Source of the DNA: Wolbachia endosymbiont (group A) of Rhinocyllus conicus
GTDB taxonomy: Bacteria; Pseudomonadota; Alphaproteobacteria; Rickettsiales; Anaplasmataceae
NCBI RefSeq assembly: GCF_947250775.1
Contig: NZ_OX366349.1
Coordinates: forward strand, 682,001 to 746,000
DNA: 64,000 nucleotides
Reading direction: 5' to 3'
Shown in pieces: positions 16,870 to 25,883 of this stretch. Made by a program: the position numbers and the translations under genes. Within the stretch, counting starts at the first letter, position 1. The number at the start of each line of letters is the position of its first letter. The notes below the pieces were generated by a model. It saw nothing but the letters and a program-made list of their open reading frames with translations. It was not told where the DNA came from and searched no databases.

Positions 16870-17442
16870 TTAACCTGTAGAATTAGACCATTTAATTGAG
16901 CAGCCAATACTTGATTTTTGGTCAATTGGAGAATTACCAGTTTCTGCAATAAATTTCATAGCTTGAAATAAGTCACTACTTCCTACTTCATAGCTTTGAA
17001 CCTTTTCTTTTTTTGTGTCATTAAAACGTCCACGATAGCAAAGGTTTAAATTGGAATTAAAGCCAAAAAAGTCAGGAGTGCAAACAGCCCCGTATTCTTT
17101 AGCTATTTTCTGTGTACTATCAATTAAATATGGAAATGTAAACTTATTTTCCTTGGCAAAATTAATCATATTTTCAAAGGAATCTTCTGGATATTCATTT
17201 ACATCATTTGACATTATTGCAACGGTGTTTACCTGATAATCTTTTTTCAATTGATCAACATCGCTTACCAGATTGCTAATAATTGACTGAACGTAAGGAC
17301 AGTGATTGCATATAAACATTACAATAAGACCATTTTTTCCACAACAGTCACTTAATGTATAGTATTTATTGTCTACTCCCAAAAGATTAAAATCTTTTGC
17401 AGTAAAACTAAAATCGACTTTAGGAGTATTCAGAGCAACCAT
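16870..17442 (-). CDS. Thioredoxin-fold redox protein (AhpC/TSA-type)
   Basis: This 190-residue protein has a thioredoxin-like fold with a CNHC motif (Cys45 and Cys48) in the sequence VMFICNHCPYVQS, a known form of the thioredoxin-family peroxiredoxin-like proteins. FTFPYLIDSTQKIAKEYGAVCTPDFF contains the cis-proline loop of the fold. There is no signal peptide, so a cytoplasmic redox role is likely. The exact substrate is unknown. Confidence 0.85.
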   Translation of the reverse strand: MVALNTPKVDFSFTAKDFNLLGVDNKYYTLSDCCGKNGLIVMFICNHCPYVQSIISNLVSDVDQLKKDYQVNTVAIMSNDVNEYPEDSFENMINFAKENKFTFPYLIDSTQKIAKEYGAVCTPDFFGFNSNLNLCYRGRFNDTKKEKVQSYEVGSSDLFQAMKFIAETGNSPIDQKSSIGCSIKWSNSTG

Positions 17443-17550
17443 AGACTATTATTATACCATATGTAATTTACGGTCTTATTATTTAAATGTCAAACGGTTT
17501 CTATGTATACTGTTTGCATATTCTTTTTTAGTATTATAATTATAAAACTT

Positions 17551-18153
17551 ATGTTCATAACTTTCGAAGGAATAGACGGCTCTGGTAAAACAACACAATC
17601 TAAGCTACTTGCAAATCATTTTAAGCAAATTCACGGCGAAAATAATGTAGTGTCAACTCGAGAACCAGGTGGCACTGATTTTGCAGAAAAGATAAGAGGA
17701 GTGTTGTTAACAAATAATATTGATCCTATTTCTGAACTCTTGCTACTTATCTCGATGAGGCACGAACATATGAAAAAATTAATATTACCAGCTCTTGCAG
17801 AAGGGAAAATAGTGATTTGTGATCGGTTTATTGATTCAACCATTGCATACCAAGGATATGGGTTTGGAGTTGATTTAAAACTAATAGAAGATTTGCACAG
17901 GTTGGCTGGAGTTAGATATCCAGATATTACATTTATTCTAGATATTGATGTTAAAGTTGGGTTAAGTAGAGCGAAAGACAAGAATAAATATGAAGAAATG
18001 GATGTTAATTTTTATAATAAAGTTGGAAAAGGGTTTAAAGAAATCGCCATAAAAGAGCCCGTTAGGTGCCATGTCATCACTGAAATTGAAACAAAAAATG
18101 ATAATCAAGTACATACTAAAATTATTGATAAAATCACTATTGCAAAGACTTAA
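17551..18153 (+). CDS. tmk: Thymidylate kinase
   Basis: This 200-residue enzyme phosphorylates dTMP to dTDP. The start at 17551 gives MFITFEGIDGSGKTTQ, with the P-loop GIDGSGKT within the first 16 residues as in the family; the upstream in-frame ATG at 17503 would add 16 hydrophobic residues unlike any homologue. STREPGGT carries the conserved Arg/Glu that contacts the substrate, and DRFIDSTIAYQGYG is the DRY-type motif (here DRF). It ends 25 bp from a convergent gene. Confidence 0.95.
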   Translation: MFITFEGIDGSGKTTQSKLLANHFKQIHGENNVVSTREPGGTDFAEKIRGVLLTNNIDPISELLLLISMRHEHMKKLILPALAEGKIVICDRFIDSTIAYQGYGFGVDLKLIEDLHRLAGVRYPDITFILDIDVKVGLSRAKDKNKYEEMDVNFYNKVGKGFKEIAIKEPVRCHVITEIETKNDNQVHTKIIDKITIAKT

Positions 18154-18178
18154 CTATATTTATTTAATCTCTACTAAT

Positions 18179-18856
18179 TTAAACCGCCCCTTTAACTTGT
18201 GATAGAAAATTATTAATTTTAGATAACGTTATTTCACATGAATAACTTTTTGTTTGAGTAGCTAAAAAATTCTGTATTTCGTTTGGATCTTCTTCACTTA
18301 TTATCTTATATGCTCTTGCGGAATCCATTAATTCACTTCTACTTTTTTTATTACTTACTTCAGTAGTAGTAAAAAATTGATCAAAATGGTCTAAGAGGTC
18401 TTTATTTTTTATTGAAGACACAATATCGTCAATGTCTTTCACAGATAATGCAAGTTTGTGTGCTTTACTACGATCTTCAAAACAAAGATTAACAAGCGCG
18501 TTGCAAAACCTATCTCTCGTAGTACTTCTCACTTCTGCTAATAAGGATTTAATATTTTCTTGGCAATGCACTCTCTTTACTGATTCAGCTGGTTCAACCA
18601 TACCAAGAACATTCTTTACCAAAGATTTTTTTTCACAACTAAATATGAACATGTAATAACCCATAGATAGAGTAAAGAACAAGAATACGGCTGGGAGCAA
18701 AAATGGCACTAGTACATTTTGTGATACAGGAAAGATAAACCAGACAGCAGTTGCTGCTGATACAACAAGAAATAGCCCTAATAAAGTTAATTGCGCTCTT
18801 TTTCTATACTTATGATCAATGACTGCATTTACACCAATAGAAGCTACGTCAACCAT
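18179..18856 (-). CDS. Hypothetical two-helix membrane protein
   Basis: This 225-residue protein has two adjacent hydrophobic segments near the N-terminus (about residues 22-42 and 49-73), followed by a 150-residue, mainly helical, charged cytoplasmic-looking domain rich in Lys, Ser and Asp. No family is recognised. The layout (two membrane helices, then a soluble domain) is common among lineage-specific Wolbachia proteins. It lies upstream of ftsH on the same strand after a 159-bp gap. Confidence 0.65.
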   Translation of the reverse strand: MVDVASIGVNAVIDHKYRKRAQLTLLGLFLVVSAATAVWFIFPVSQNVLVPFLLPAVFLFFTLSMGYYMFIFSCEKKSLVKNVLGMVEPAESVKRVHCQENIKSLLAEVRSTTRDRFCNALVNLCFEDRSKAHKLALSVKDIDDIVSSIKNKDLLDHFDQFFTTTEVSNKKSRSELMDSARAYKIISEEDPNEIQNFLATQTKSYSCEITLSKINNFLSQVKGAV

Positions 18857-19015
18857 TACTCATACCTCATTAAACAGTAATACTAACTGAATGATAGCAT
18901 TATCATGATGAAAATGCAACATTATGAATATTCTAATACAATTTATATTGACAGTTACAATTCTGAATGTTTTATTGCAGCGTTAGCTGATTAGCATTTT
19001 AAGCTAGGGTCAGAT

Positions 19016-20848
19016 CTAATAGAGAGAGGATTTTTTTATTTTCTCATTCTTCTCATTTTCCTCTCTAACAATTTTTTTTCCGCTTAATATGTCCTTTATT
19101 TCATCTCCTGTTAAAGTTTCAAACTCCAGTAGATTTTCGGCAATGAGATCTAAGCCTTTCTTATGCTTGGTCAAAATGTCTTTCGCTTTTTCATAGCAAG
19201 AAGACACAACTTTCTTCACTTCTTCATCTATAAGTTTTAACGTATCTTCAGAAATTATCTCAGAACCATGCATAGTTTGTTCGCGATTGTGATAGATCGG
19301 ACCTATTTTGTCGCTCATTCCCCATTTTGTTACCATAGAACGTGATAAATCTGATGCTAGTTTTATATCTGAAGATGCGCCGCTTGTGACTTTATCATAG
19401 CCAAAAATTAGCTCTTCTGCCACACGTCCACCCATTGCAACAGTTATATCTGCTAGAATCTTTTCTCTTGTGAGGGACACTCTATCTGTTTCTGGTAGTC
19501 TCATAACTAAACCGAGTGCCCTACCGCGTGGAATAATTGTTGCTTTGTGTATAGGATCAGAAGCAGGCATATTAACAGCAATCATCGCATGGCCAGCTTC
19601 ATGGTATGCAGTCAGTCTCTTTTCCTCTTCTGTCATAATGAGAGATCGCCTTTCCACACCCATCATCACTTTATCACGTGCATATTCGAAATCATCCATG
19701 GTAACAATCTTCTTGTTTCTTCTTGCAGCAATAAGCGCAGATTCGTTCACTAAATTTGCTAAATCAGCCCCTGAAAAACCAGGTGTTCCTCTTGCAACTG
19801 TTTTCACATTTACATCAGGGGCCATTGATATTTTCTTTATATGCGTATTTAATATTTTCTCGCGCCCATTTATATCGGGTAAAGAAATAGTAATCTGCCG
19901 GTCAAAACGACCAGGCCTAAGCAGTGCTGGATCTAAGACATCCGGACGGTTAGTCGCAGCAATTATTATTACGCCCTCATTAGACTCAAAGCCATCCATC
20001 TCAACTAATAACTGATTTAATGTTTGTTCTCTTTCGTCATTACCACCACCAAGACCAATGCCACGATGTCTACCCACCGCATCTATCTCATCTATAAAAA
20101 TTATACAAGGAGCATTTTTCTTGCCTTGATCAAACATATCACGAACACGGCTCGCACCAACACCAACAAACATCTCAACAAAATCAGATCCAGAAATGCT
20201 AAAGAATGGCACATTAGCTTCTCCTGCAATTGCACGAGCAAGTAAAGTTTTACCAGTTCCAGGAGAGCCAATTAAAAGGCACCCTTTTGGTATTTTTCCA
20301 CCTAATATTTGAAATTTTTGCCTTTGTTTAAGGAAATCAACGATTTCTACTAGCTCTTCTTTTGCTTCATCAATTCCGGCAACATCATCAAATGTTACTT
20401 TTTTCCCACTAGTCATGAGTCTAGCCCTTGACTTGCCAAAGCTTATAGTTCTGTTGCCCCCCGCTTGTGTTTGTTTAAGAAAGAATAGCAAAAAGCCAAT
20501 AAAGATAAATGTTGGGACCCATGAGATAAGTAATCCACCAATTACGCTCATGGCAGAATCTCCAGTTGAAAAGGAGAATCTCACTTTTCTATCATGTAAA
20601 TTTTTTATTAGGTCGCTATATATAACACCGCTTGAGTTGAAACTTGAACCATCCCTAAACTTGCCCTCAATGCTCTGGTTTTTTATGACAATATTTTCTA
20701 CATCATTGTCTTCTAGTCTAGTTAAAAATTCCGAAAAAGGTATGGTTGTTTTACTTCTACCTACATTTCCGCTGAACTGAATATAAACAACTGAAATAAG
20801 AACAATAATTACTAACCAGATCAATAAGCCTTCTAAAAATTTTTTCAT
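19016..20848 (-). CDS. ftsH: ATP-dependent zinc metalloprotease FtsH
   Basis: This 610-residue protein is a full FtsH, a hexameric membrane AAA+ protease that degrades misassembled membrane and some soluble proteins. It has two N-terminal membrane helices (about 5-25 and 101-124), the AAA domain with Walker A GSPGTGKT (194-201), Walker B FIDEID (251-256), the second region of homology ending RPGRFDR, and the zinc site HEAGH (416-420). The C-terminus is charged. The gene follows tilS by 12 bp on the same strand, an ancestral tilS-ftsH arrangement, and pal lies upstream. Confidence 0.97.
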   Translation of the reverse strand: MKKFLEGLLIWLVIIVLISVVYIQFSGNVGRSKTTIPFSEFLTRLEDNDVENIVIKNQSIEGKFRDGSSFNSSGVIYSDLIKNLHDRKVRFSFSTGDSAMSVIGGLLISWVPTFIFIGFLLFFLKQTQAGGNRTISFGKSRARLMTSGKKVTFDDVAGIDEAKEELVEIVDFLKQRQKFQILGGKIPKGCLLIGSPGTGKTLLARAIAGEANVPFFSISGSDFVEMFVGVGASRVRDMFDQGKKNAPCIIFIDEIDAVGRHRGIGLGGGNDEREQTLNQLLVEMDGFESNEGVIIIAATNRPDVLDPALLRPGRFDRQITISLPDINGREKILNTHIKKISMAPDVNVKTVARGTPGFSGADLANLVNESALIAARRNKKIVTMDDFEYARDKVMMGVERRSLIMTEEEKRLTAYHEAGHAMIAVNMPASDPIHKATIIPRGRALGLVMRLPETDRVSLTREKILADITVAMGGRVAEELIFGYDKVTSGASSDIKLASDLSRSMVTKWGMSDKIGPIYHNREQTMHGSEIISEDTLKLIDEEVKKVVSSCYEKAKDILTKHKKGLDLIAENLLEFETLTGDEIKDILSGKKIVREENEKNEKIKKSSLY

Positions 20849-20860
20849 TTCTATTTCTAA

Positions 20861-22153
20861 CTAAGTACTAATCAAGCTTACCAAATTTTGTTTTATCGTG
20901 CTATTAATAATGCATTGAACCTTATCGTCATTGGTATTTTTTTCGTTATAATTTACATCAGGATAAGCAAGCACCTTTCCATCTTTTTGTACTGTAGGCA
21001 AAGAATAAAAGACTTCAGGGCAGCAGTTGTAATCCTTCAGAAATTCAGGAACTTTTTGTGTTTTTTTTAATGGAGCGATGATAACTGAACACTCTTGATT
21101 TCCGAGTATTGTGCAGCTAAATCTGTTATCCCATTGAGTAGGTTCATTTAAAGGTAGGTTTACGGTAATTTCTTGTATCTTTGACGATTCTCTAATTATT
21201 AAGATATTTTCTCCATATTTTCTTATTTTGCACCCAGAAAGTGTACAGTTAACATTACTATCCTTTTGCAATATTTTATTAAATATCGCAATAAGGCTAT
21301 TGTACCTTGGTTTATAATGTTTACTGGCAATTGCCATTATAGAGTAAAGAAGAAGCCTCAAGGCTATTTCCTCTGGCAATTGATAAAATTCACTTAGTTT
21401 AATTTCAATATAACCAAGATCATGAACATTAACACAGTCATTAAATGCAAGGTGTGTGTAGTGCATCAACGCTTTTGCAGCTCTTTTCATATGAAGGGCT
21501 GTGAGGCATATTCGCTCTGTTAAAATCTCTTGATTGTCACTTGCTTTAAGTAAGCTACGGTATAAAGTTCGCCTGTATTTTAAGTTATAGTTGCTTCTAT
21601 CTTCGATCCATTTTAACCGGTGAAGCTTAGCGTACTTTTCTATTTCACTACGACTAAAATTTAACAATGGCCTAAATATATAAATACCATTTAAGAAAGA
21701 TTTGTAATCCATTGATGATAATCCATCTACGCCACTACCTCGCTCCAATCTTAATAAGAACGTTTCTGCTTGATCATCTTTGTGATGAGCAACGAGCAAA
21801 CATTTAACATTATTGTTTTTACAACACTCTGCTAGTAACTTATATCGTGCTTTTCGTGCCTGTAATTGAATATTACCTTTAATATTTTGCTTCTCCCAAT
21901 TTAATATGAACGATTCCTTTGCTCCAAGTTCTTTTGCATAACTTGTAACAAAATCAGCTTCTTTTTGAGACTCTGAACGTAACCCATGATTTACTGTTAA
22001 TGCTATAGGAAGTGAAAGCTTGTTTTTTTTTGCCCAGTTAGTCATTAAGTGCAGTAAGACTATACTATCTACACCACCTGATACTGCAACTGCGATTTGG
22101 TTATAGAAAGCAAAGCTATTAGCTATATTTTGAAATAATAACTCTAATTTCAT
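20861..22153 (-). CDS. tilS: tRNA(Ile)-lysidine synthase
   Basis: This 430-residue N-type ATP pyrophosphatase converts C34 of tRNA-Ile(CAU) to lysidine, allowing it to read AUA. The PP-loop SGGVDS is at residues 25-30, with VNHGLR and LVAHHKDDQAETFLLRL following. The start at 22153 is preferred; an upstream in-frame ATG at 22228 would add 25 residues, largely encoded by a palindromic repeat at 22196-22290. It is followed by ftsH after 12 bp. Confidence 0.92.
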   Translation of the reverse strand: MKLELLFQNIANSFAFYNQIAVAVSGGVDSIVLLHLMTNWAKKNKLSLPIALTVNHGLRSESQKEADFVTSYAKELGAKESFILNWEKQNIKGNIQLQARKARYKLLAECCKNNNVKCLLVAHHKDDQAETFLLRLERGSGVDGLSSMDYKSFLNGIYIFRPLLNFSRSEIEKYAKLHRLKWIEDRSNYNLKYRRTLYRSLLKASDNQEILTERICLTALHMKRAAKALMHYTHLAFNDCVNVHDLGYIEIKLSEFYQLPEEIALRLLLYSIMAIASKHYKPRYNSLIAIFNKILQKDSNVNCTLSGCKIRKYGENILIIRESSKIQEITVNLPLNEPTQWDNRFSCTILGNQECSVIIAPLKKTQKVPEFLKDYNCCPEVFYSLPTVQKDGKVLAYPDVNYNEKNTNDDKVQCIINSTIKQNLVSLIST

Positions 22154-22195
22154 TATGTTTCTTGATGGCAAGATAGCCTCTACGTCATACAGCGA

Positions 22196-22290
22196 CTTAT
22201 TTGTGGTATATATAGATCCCACTAACAAGCAGCGGAATTGCTCTCTTTTGTCATCCCAGTGCTTGACACTGGGATCCAGGTTTTAATGCA
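22196..22290. repeat. Palindromic repeat remnants upstream of tilS
   Basis: Two family pieces lie together: GATCCC..AACAAGCAGCGGAAT (a remnant of the CCGCTA-type hairpin) and a compact hairpin around 22248-22277 built on ATCCCAGTG/CACTGGGAT. They separate tilS from pal and explain the spurious N-terminal extension of tilS. Confidence 0.7.
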
Positions 22291-22295
22291 AGAAA

Positions 22296-22775
22296 CTATT
22301 TCTTTATTCCAGAAAATGAAAATTCCACTCTACGATTTTTAGCATGCTCTTTTTCATATTTAGAATTTCTAGAATCATCTTTTACATTAACCAAAGGCTC
22401 AGTTTCACCCTTAGAAGCAGTTTTTATTCTGTTTTCTATGTAGGGTGCACAACTAACCATAAATTTTTTAGCTGCATCTGCCCTTCTAGCGCCTAGCGCA
22501 AGATTATATTCATGAGAACCACGGTTGTCAGTATGACCAGTTAAAGTAACCTTCGCGTCAGGGTTATCTTGTAACACCTCCATTACGTTAAGTAATGCAT
22601 CTGCGCTTACTTCAGTAATACTAGATTCATCATAACCAAAGAAAATTCTTTTATCACCTATCTGCTTAACAACAGAATTCATTTTATTTGTTGTATTTGC
22701 TCCTTTTTTTGGGCAAGAACTTACACCAGTAAGTAGCAAACAAAAACAGCACATTATAACCAGTCTACTCCACAT
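22296..22775 (-). CDS. pal: Peptidoglycan-associated lipoprotein Pal
   Basis: This 159-residue protein is an outer-membrane OmpA-family lipoprotein of the Tol-Pal system. The start at 22775 has a GGAGG ribosome-binding site; a longer frame from 22841 lacks one. A hydrophobic signal (CCFCLLLTG) ends in a lipobox-like VSSC, giving a mature protein with Cys near residue 20. The OmpA-like domain includes LTGHTDNRGSHEYNLALGARRAD, the peptidoglycan-binding core, and ends RRVEFSF. Wolbachia lacks a full peptidoglycan wall but retains Pal and related functions. Confidence 0.95.
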   Translation of the reverse strand: MWSRLVIMCCFCLLLTGVSSCPKKGANTTNKMNSVVKQIGDKRIFFGYDESSITEVSADALLNVMEVLQDNPDAKVTLTGHTDNRGSHEYNLALGARRADAAKKFMVSCAPYIENRIKTASKGETEPLVNVKDDSRNSKYEKEHAKNRRVEFSFSGIKK

Positions 22776-22952
22776 TACTAAACCTCCATAAATTTTAAAA
22801 TAGTGCGTAACTTTAATTTCAGTAGCTAATAATCTCTCCATATTGTAATATAGTCAAGAGAAATAAAATACTAAATACTTTTTCTACACCCTTACAATTA
22901 ATTTTCTTATAATATGCTGGACTCTGAGTAGAAAAATCCAATAAAGGAATAA

Positions 22953-22977
22953 AAAGTACAATTTTTTATTGTACTTT
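22953..22977. repeat. 10-bp hairpin with T-rich loop between divergent genes
   Basis: AAAGTACAAT (22953-22962) and ATTGTACTTT (22968-22977) are perfect reverse complements around TTTTT. The stem lies between pal (minus) and the gene starting at 23054 (plus). It could be an operator or a weak transcript-end hairpin; no evidence decides. Confidence 0.4.
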
Positions 22978-23053
22978 AAGCAAATATACTTTTAACTTTA
23001 TTATTAATCTATTACGATATTAAAGAGATGTTTTCTAAAACAATGAACAAATT

Positions 23054-24469
23054 ATGAAATCTTATAAGTTTTTAGAGGAAGTATTATATAGGGTAAAGAA
23101 TATCGAAAATACGCTAAAAGTACTAAACCAAAGCCAATTGAATATAGAGGACAAAGTTGAACAAATGAGTCTTCTAGAAGAAATCAGACATGAAATTATC
23201 TCTCATGATGCAATAAAGGAATCATTAGCAGATGCTCTTGGTAACAAAAAAAGTGCAAATACTCAGCAGCTAAAGTTAATAGAGAGAATACATAAAAGCA
23301 ACAGTGCTGTTCCTATTGATTTAGTAAAGTCTTTATCCAAAGCTAAGGTTGAATGCCAAAATTTATGGAAACTATCTCATTCTGAAACCAGTAACTTAGA
23401 AAAACTAAAAGAACGTTTTACTGATTTAATCACACTCATTCGCGAAGTAGCTTCTATAAAATCGCAGCAATTAAAATGCTCAAAATACGACTTACTGCTT
23501 GCTGACTATGACTCTGATATCACAGAAAAGAATATAAGGGAAGTATTCCCCAAGGTAGGCAAATTTTTTAGCGAAAATGTGGATGAAATAATTGAAAAGC
23601 AGAAAAAGGATAAGGTTACTAATATACAAAGAGTTGCTACTCAGAAGCAGATTGAACTTGGCTCGTTATGTTTACAGCAAATGGGTATTGCACTAAATGA
23701 GATTCGTACTTCTTATTACTACCCTATAGATTATGATGAATCTGATTTTTGTTATGGTTTATTTTCACTTTTACGGCATAGTGGTTATGCGATTTATCAA
23801 AAATGTTTAGCGCAAAATTCTATAAGTAGCCCAATTACGAGACATGTTATGTATGAAACTCAAGGGTTATTCATGGAAAGGATGATTGGAACATCCAGAG
23901 AATTTATTGAGTTCATTCAACCACACATAAAAGAGAAATTTGCTATAAAAGGCAAAACTAATAGCAGTGTTGAAAATTTGCACTTGGTTTTCAATGAAAT
24001 AAACCTTTCCTCTTCTTTAAAGAACGCAGATGAATTTAGTCTGTTAGCTCATATTATGTTGAGAACTAGGTTAGAACAGGATATAATAAATGGTACACTG
24101 GAAGTTAAGGATCTGCACGATGCGTGGCTGGAAGGTATGAAGCACTATAAAATTCCAGTAAAAGCTAAAAATGAGCTGGACACTTATTTTCAAGATGAAT
24201 ATTGGGCAAGCGGTGTTATGGGCTACTTTCCTATAAAAATTATTGCTTTAATTGCTGCTGTGCAGATTTTCTCTTTCGTTAAAAAGAATCATTACGAATC
24301 ATTAAGTGCTATAATAAAAGGAGATTTTAGTTTACTTATCAGTTGGTTATCTCAAAATATATACAGTGCAAAGTGTGGCCTGGAACTGCTAAAAAAAGTA
24401 ACAGGCAAGGGTTTAGACGTTGAGTGTGTTACTTACTACCTATCTGAAAAGTATAATTTGTCTCAATAA
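23054..24469 (+). CDS. Hypothetical helical protein with a C-terminal membrane segment
   Basis: This 471-residue protein is predominantly predicted helical. Residues about 15-70 and 85-180 contain coiled-coil-like charged repeats. A single hydrophobic segment lies at about 391-411 (PIKIIALIAAVQIFSFV), followed by a 60-residue tail. No domain is recognised. It sits 20 bp upstream of mreB, and this proximity suggests a possible link to envelope or cell-shape functions, which is only an inference from position. Confidence 0.65.
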   Translation: MKSYKFLEEVLYRVKNIENTLKVLNQSQLNIEDKVEQMSLLEEIRHEIISHDAIKESLADALGNKKSANTQQLKLIERIHKSNSAVPIDLVKSLSKAKVECQNLWKLSHSETSNLEKLKERFTDLITLIREVASIKSQQLKCSKYDLLLADYDSDITEKNIREVFPKVGKFFSENVDEIIEKQKKDKVTNIQRVATQKQIELGSLCLQQMGIALNEIRTSYYYPIDYDESDFCYGLFSLLRHSGYAIYQKCLAQNSISSPITRHVMYETQGLFMERMIGTSREFIEFIQPHIKEKFAIKGKTNSSVENLHLVFNEINLSSSLKNADEFSLLAHIMLRTRLEQDIINGTLEVKDLHDAWLEGMKHYKIPVKAKNELDTYFQDEYWASGVMGYFPIKIIALIAAVQIFSFVKKNHYESLSAIIKGDFSLLISWLSQNIYSAKCGLELLKKVTGKGLDVECVTYYLSEKYNLSQ

Positions 24470-24489
24470 ATGGTTTTCTTGAGTTATGT

Positions 24490-25566
24490 ATGAATTTTGT
24501 TCGAAAATTGACCGGAAAGTTTTATAGCCTTTTTACTTTCAAAGGTTTGTTTGCTAGCGATATTGCCATAGACCTTGGTACTGCAAACACTTTAGTTTAT
24601 CAGAAAAATCAGGGAATAGTGCTTGATGAGCCTTCAGTTGTAGCAAGAGTAAAAGAAAAAGGAAGCTACGTTCCTTATGCTTTTGGTAAAAAAGCTAAAA
24701 TGATGCTTGGAAAAACGCCTGGAGAAATAGAGGCGATAAGGCCCTTAAAGGATGGAGTTATTGCTGATTTTAAAAGTGCGGAAGAAATGCTAAAATATTT
24801 CATACGCAGTGCAAACACAAAATTCACTGTTAATAAACCTAATATTATCATATGCGTTCCATCTGGATCCACGCCAGTTGAAAGGCGTGCTATACAAGAT
24901 GCAGCAGAAAGTGCTGGTGCAAATGAAGTATTTTTGATTGAAGAACCAATGGCTGCAGCAATCGGAGCTGGGCTCCCAGTTACTGAACCTGAGGGTTCTA
25001 TGATCGTTGATATAGGAGGCGGTACAACTGAAGTTGCAATTATTTCTTTAGGCGGAATTGTTTATTCACGTTCTGCCAGAGTAGGTGGCGATATTATGGA
25101 TGAAGCAATAAAATCGTATATTCGTGAAAATCATAAGTTATTAATCGGTGAAACAACTGCTGAAAAAATTAAGAAAAACGTAGGTTCAGCCAGTCTGCCA
25201 GGTGAAAATAACAAAGAGGGAATGATAATTAAAGGCAGGGATTTAGTGAGTGGCATGCCAAAAGAAATGCTTTTATCAGAATATCAAGTTGCAGAAAGTT
25301 TAATAGAGCCTGTACATCAGATAATTTCTGCTATTAGGACTGCACTGGAGAGCACTCCACCTGAACTTTCTTCTGATATAGTCGATAGAGGAATAATTTT
25401 ATCCGGTGGTGGTGGATTATTGCGTAACTTGGGCAAAGTTATCAGTGAAACAACAAAATTACCAGTTCGTGTTGCAGATGACCCACTTTGTTGTGTTGCC
25501 TTGGGTAGTGGAAAAGTGCTTGAAAACATGGATTATTTTGGCCATGTTTTATTCAAGCAAGATTAA
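24490..25566 (+). CDS. mreB: Rod shape-determining protein MreB
   Basis: This 358-residue protein is a bacterial actin that organises envelope growth. It has the actin-fold phosphate loops: ASDIAIDLGTANTLVY (phosphate 1, about 22-37) and SMIVDIGGGTTEVAII (phosphate 2, about 173-188), plus IIICVPSGSTPVERRAIQDAAESAGA and the adenosine motif GIILSGGGGLLRNL. The length is a little above the usual 345 because of the N-terminal extension. It probably shares transcription with the upstream hypothetical. Confidence 0.97.
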   Translation: MNFVRKLTGKFYSLFTFKGLFASDIAIDLGTANTLVYQKNQGIVLDEPSVVARVKEKGSYVPYAFGKKAKMMLGKTPGEIEAIRPLKDGVIADFKSAEEMLKYFIRSANTKFTVNKPNIIICVPSGSTPVERRAIQDAAESAGANEVFLIEEPMAAAIGAGLPVTEPEGSMIVDIGGGTTEVAIISLGGIVYSRSARVGGDIMDEAIKSYIRENHKLLIGETTAEKIKKNVGSASLPGENNKEGMIIKGRDLVSGMPKEMLLSEYQVAESLIEPVHQIISAIRTALESTPPELSSDIVDRGIILSGGGGLLRNLGKVISETTKLPVRVADDPLCCVALGSGKVLENMDYFGHVLFKQD

Positions 25567-25616
25567 ATTGTTTTTGAAGGTAGTTTATCGAATTGTTTTG
25601 ATGGAATTATGTAATA

Positions 25617-25860
25617 TAAATGAGATCCCAGTGTCACGCACCAAGTAATTTGAAGGCAACTTCCAGCAGGAAAGGGTGTCATCCGAGTAGCTGACACTGG
25701 GATCCAGGAAACTTGATTACAAATAAATATGCTGTTTTAATGAGTTTGCATAAATAGACACTAGATTCCAGTGTCAGCTACTTTCATGACATCATCTACT
25801 ATGTAAATTGCCCCCAAATCAAAACGTTTGCACAGTTGTATGTTGGAATGACACAAGATT
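25617..25860. repeat. Cluster of palindromic repeat fragments (317-bp gene-free stretch)
   Basis: The 25567-25883 stretch between mreB and mnmA contains no gene. It holds pieces of the GATCCCAGTGTCA..TGACACTGGGATCC family (25622 and 25697 areas), a third copy near 25769, and a CCCAAATC..CACAGTTGT fragment near 25812 related to sequences at 43743 and 51700. No promoter was assigned. Confidence 0.7.
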
Positions 25861-25883
25861 TGCGTTTATAAATTAAGGCGATT

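Noticed and set aside
18940..18985. TTGACA-like promoter on the plus strand
   Set aside because: Both neighbouring genes are on the minus strand and no plus-strand gene follows.
22154..22228. N-terminal extension of tilS
   Set aside because: The extra 25 residues are mostly encoded by a palindromic repeat and the family start fits the ATG at 22153.
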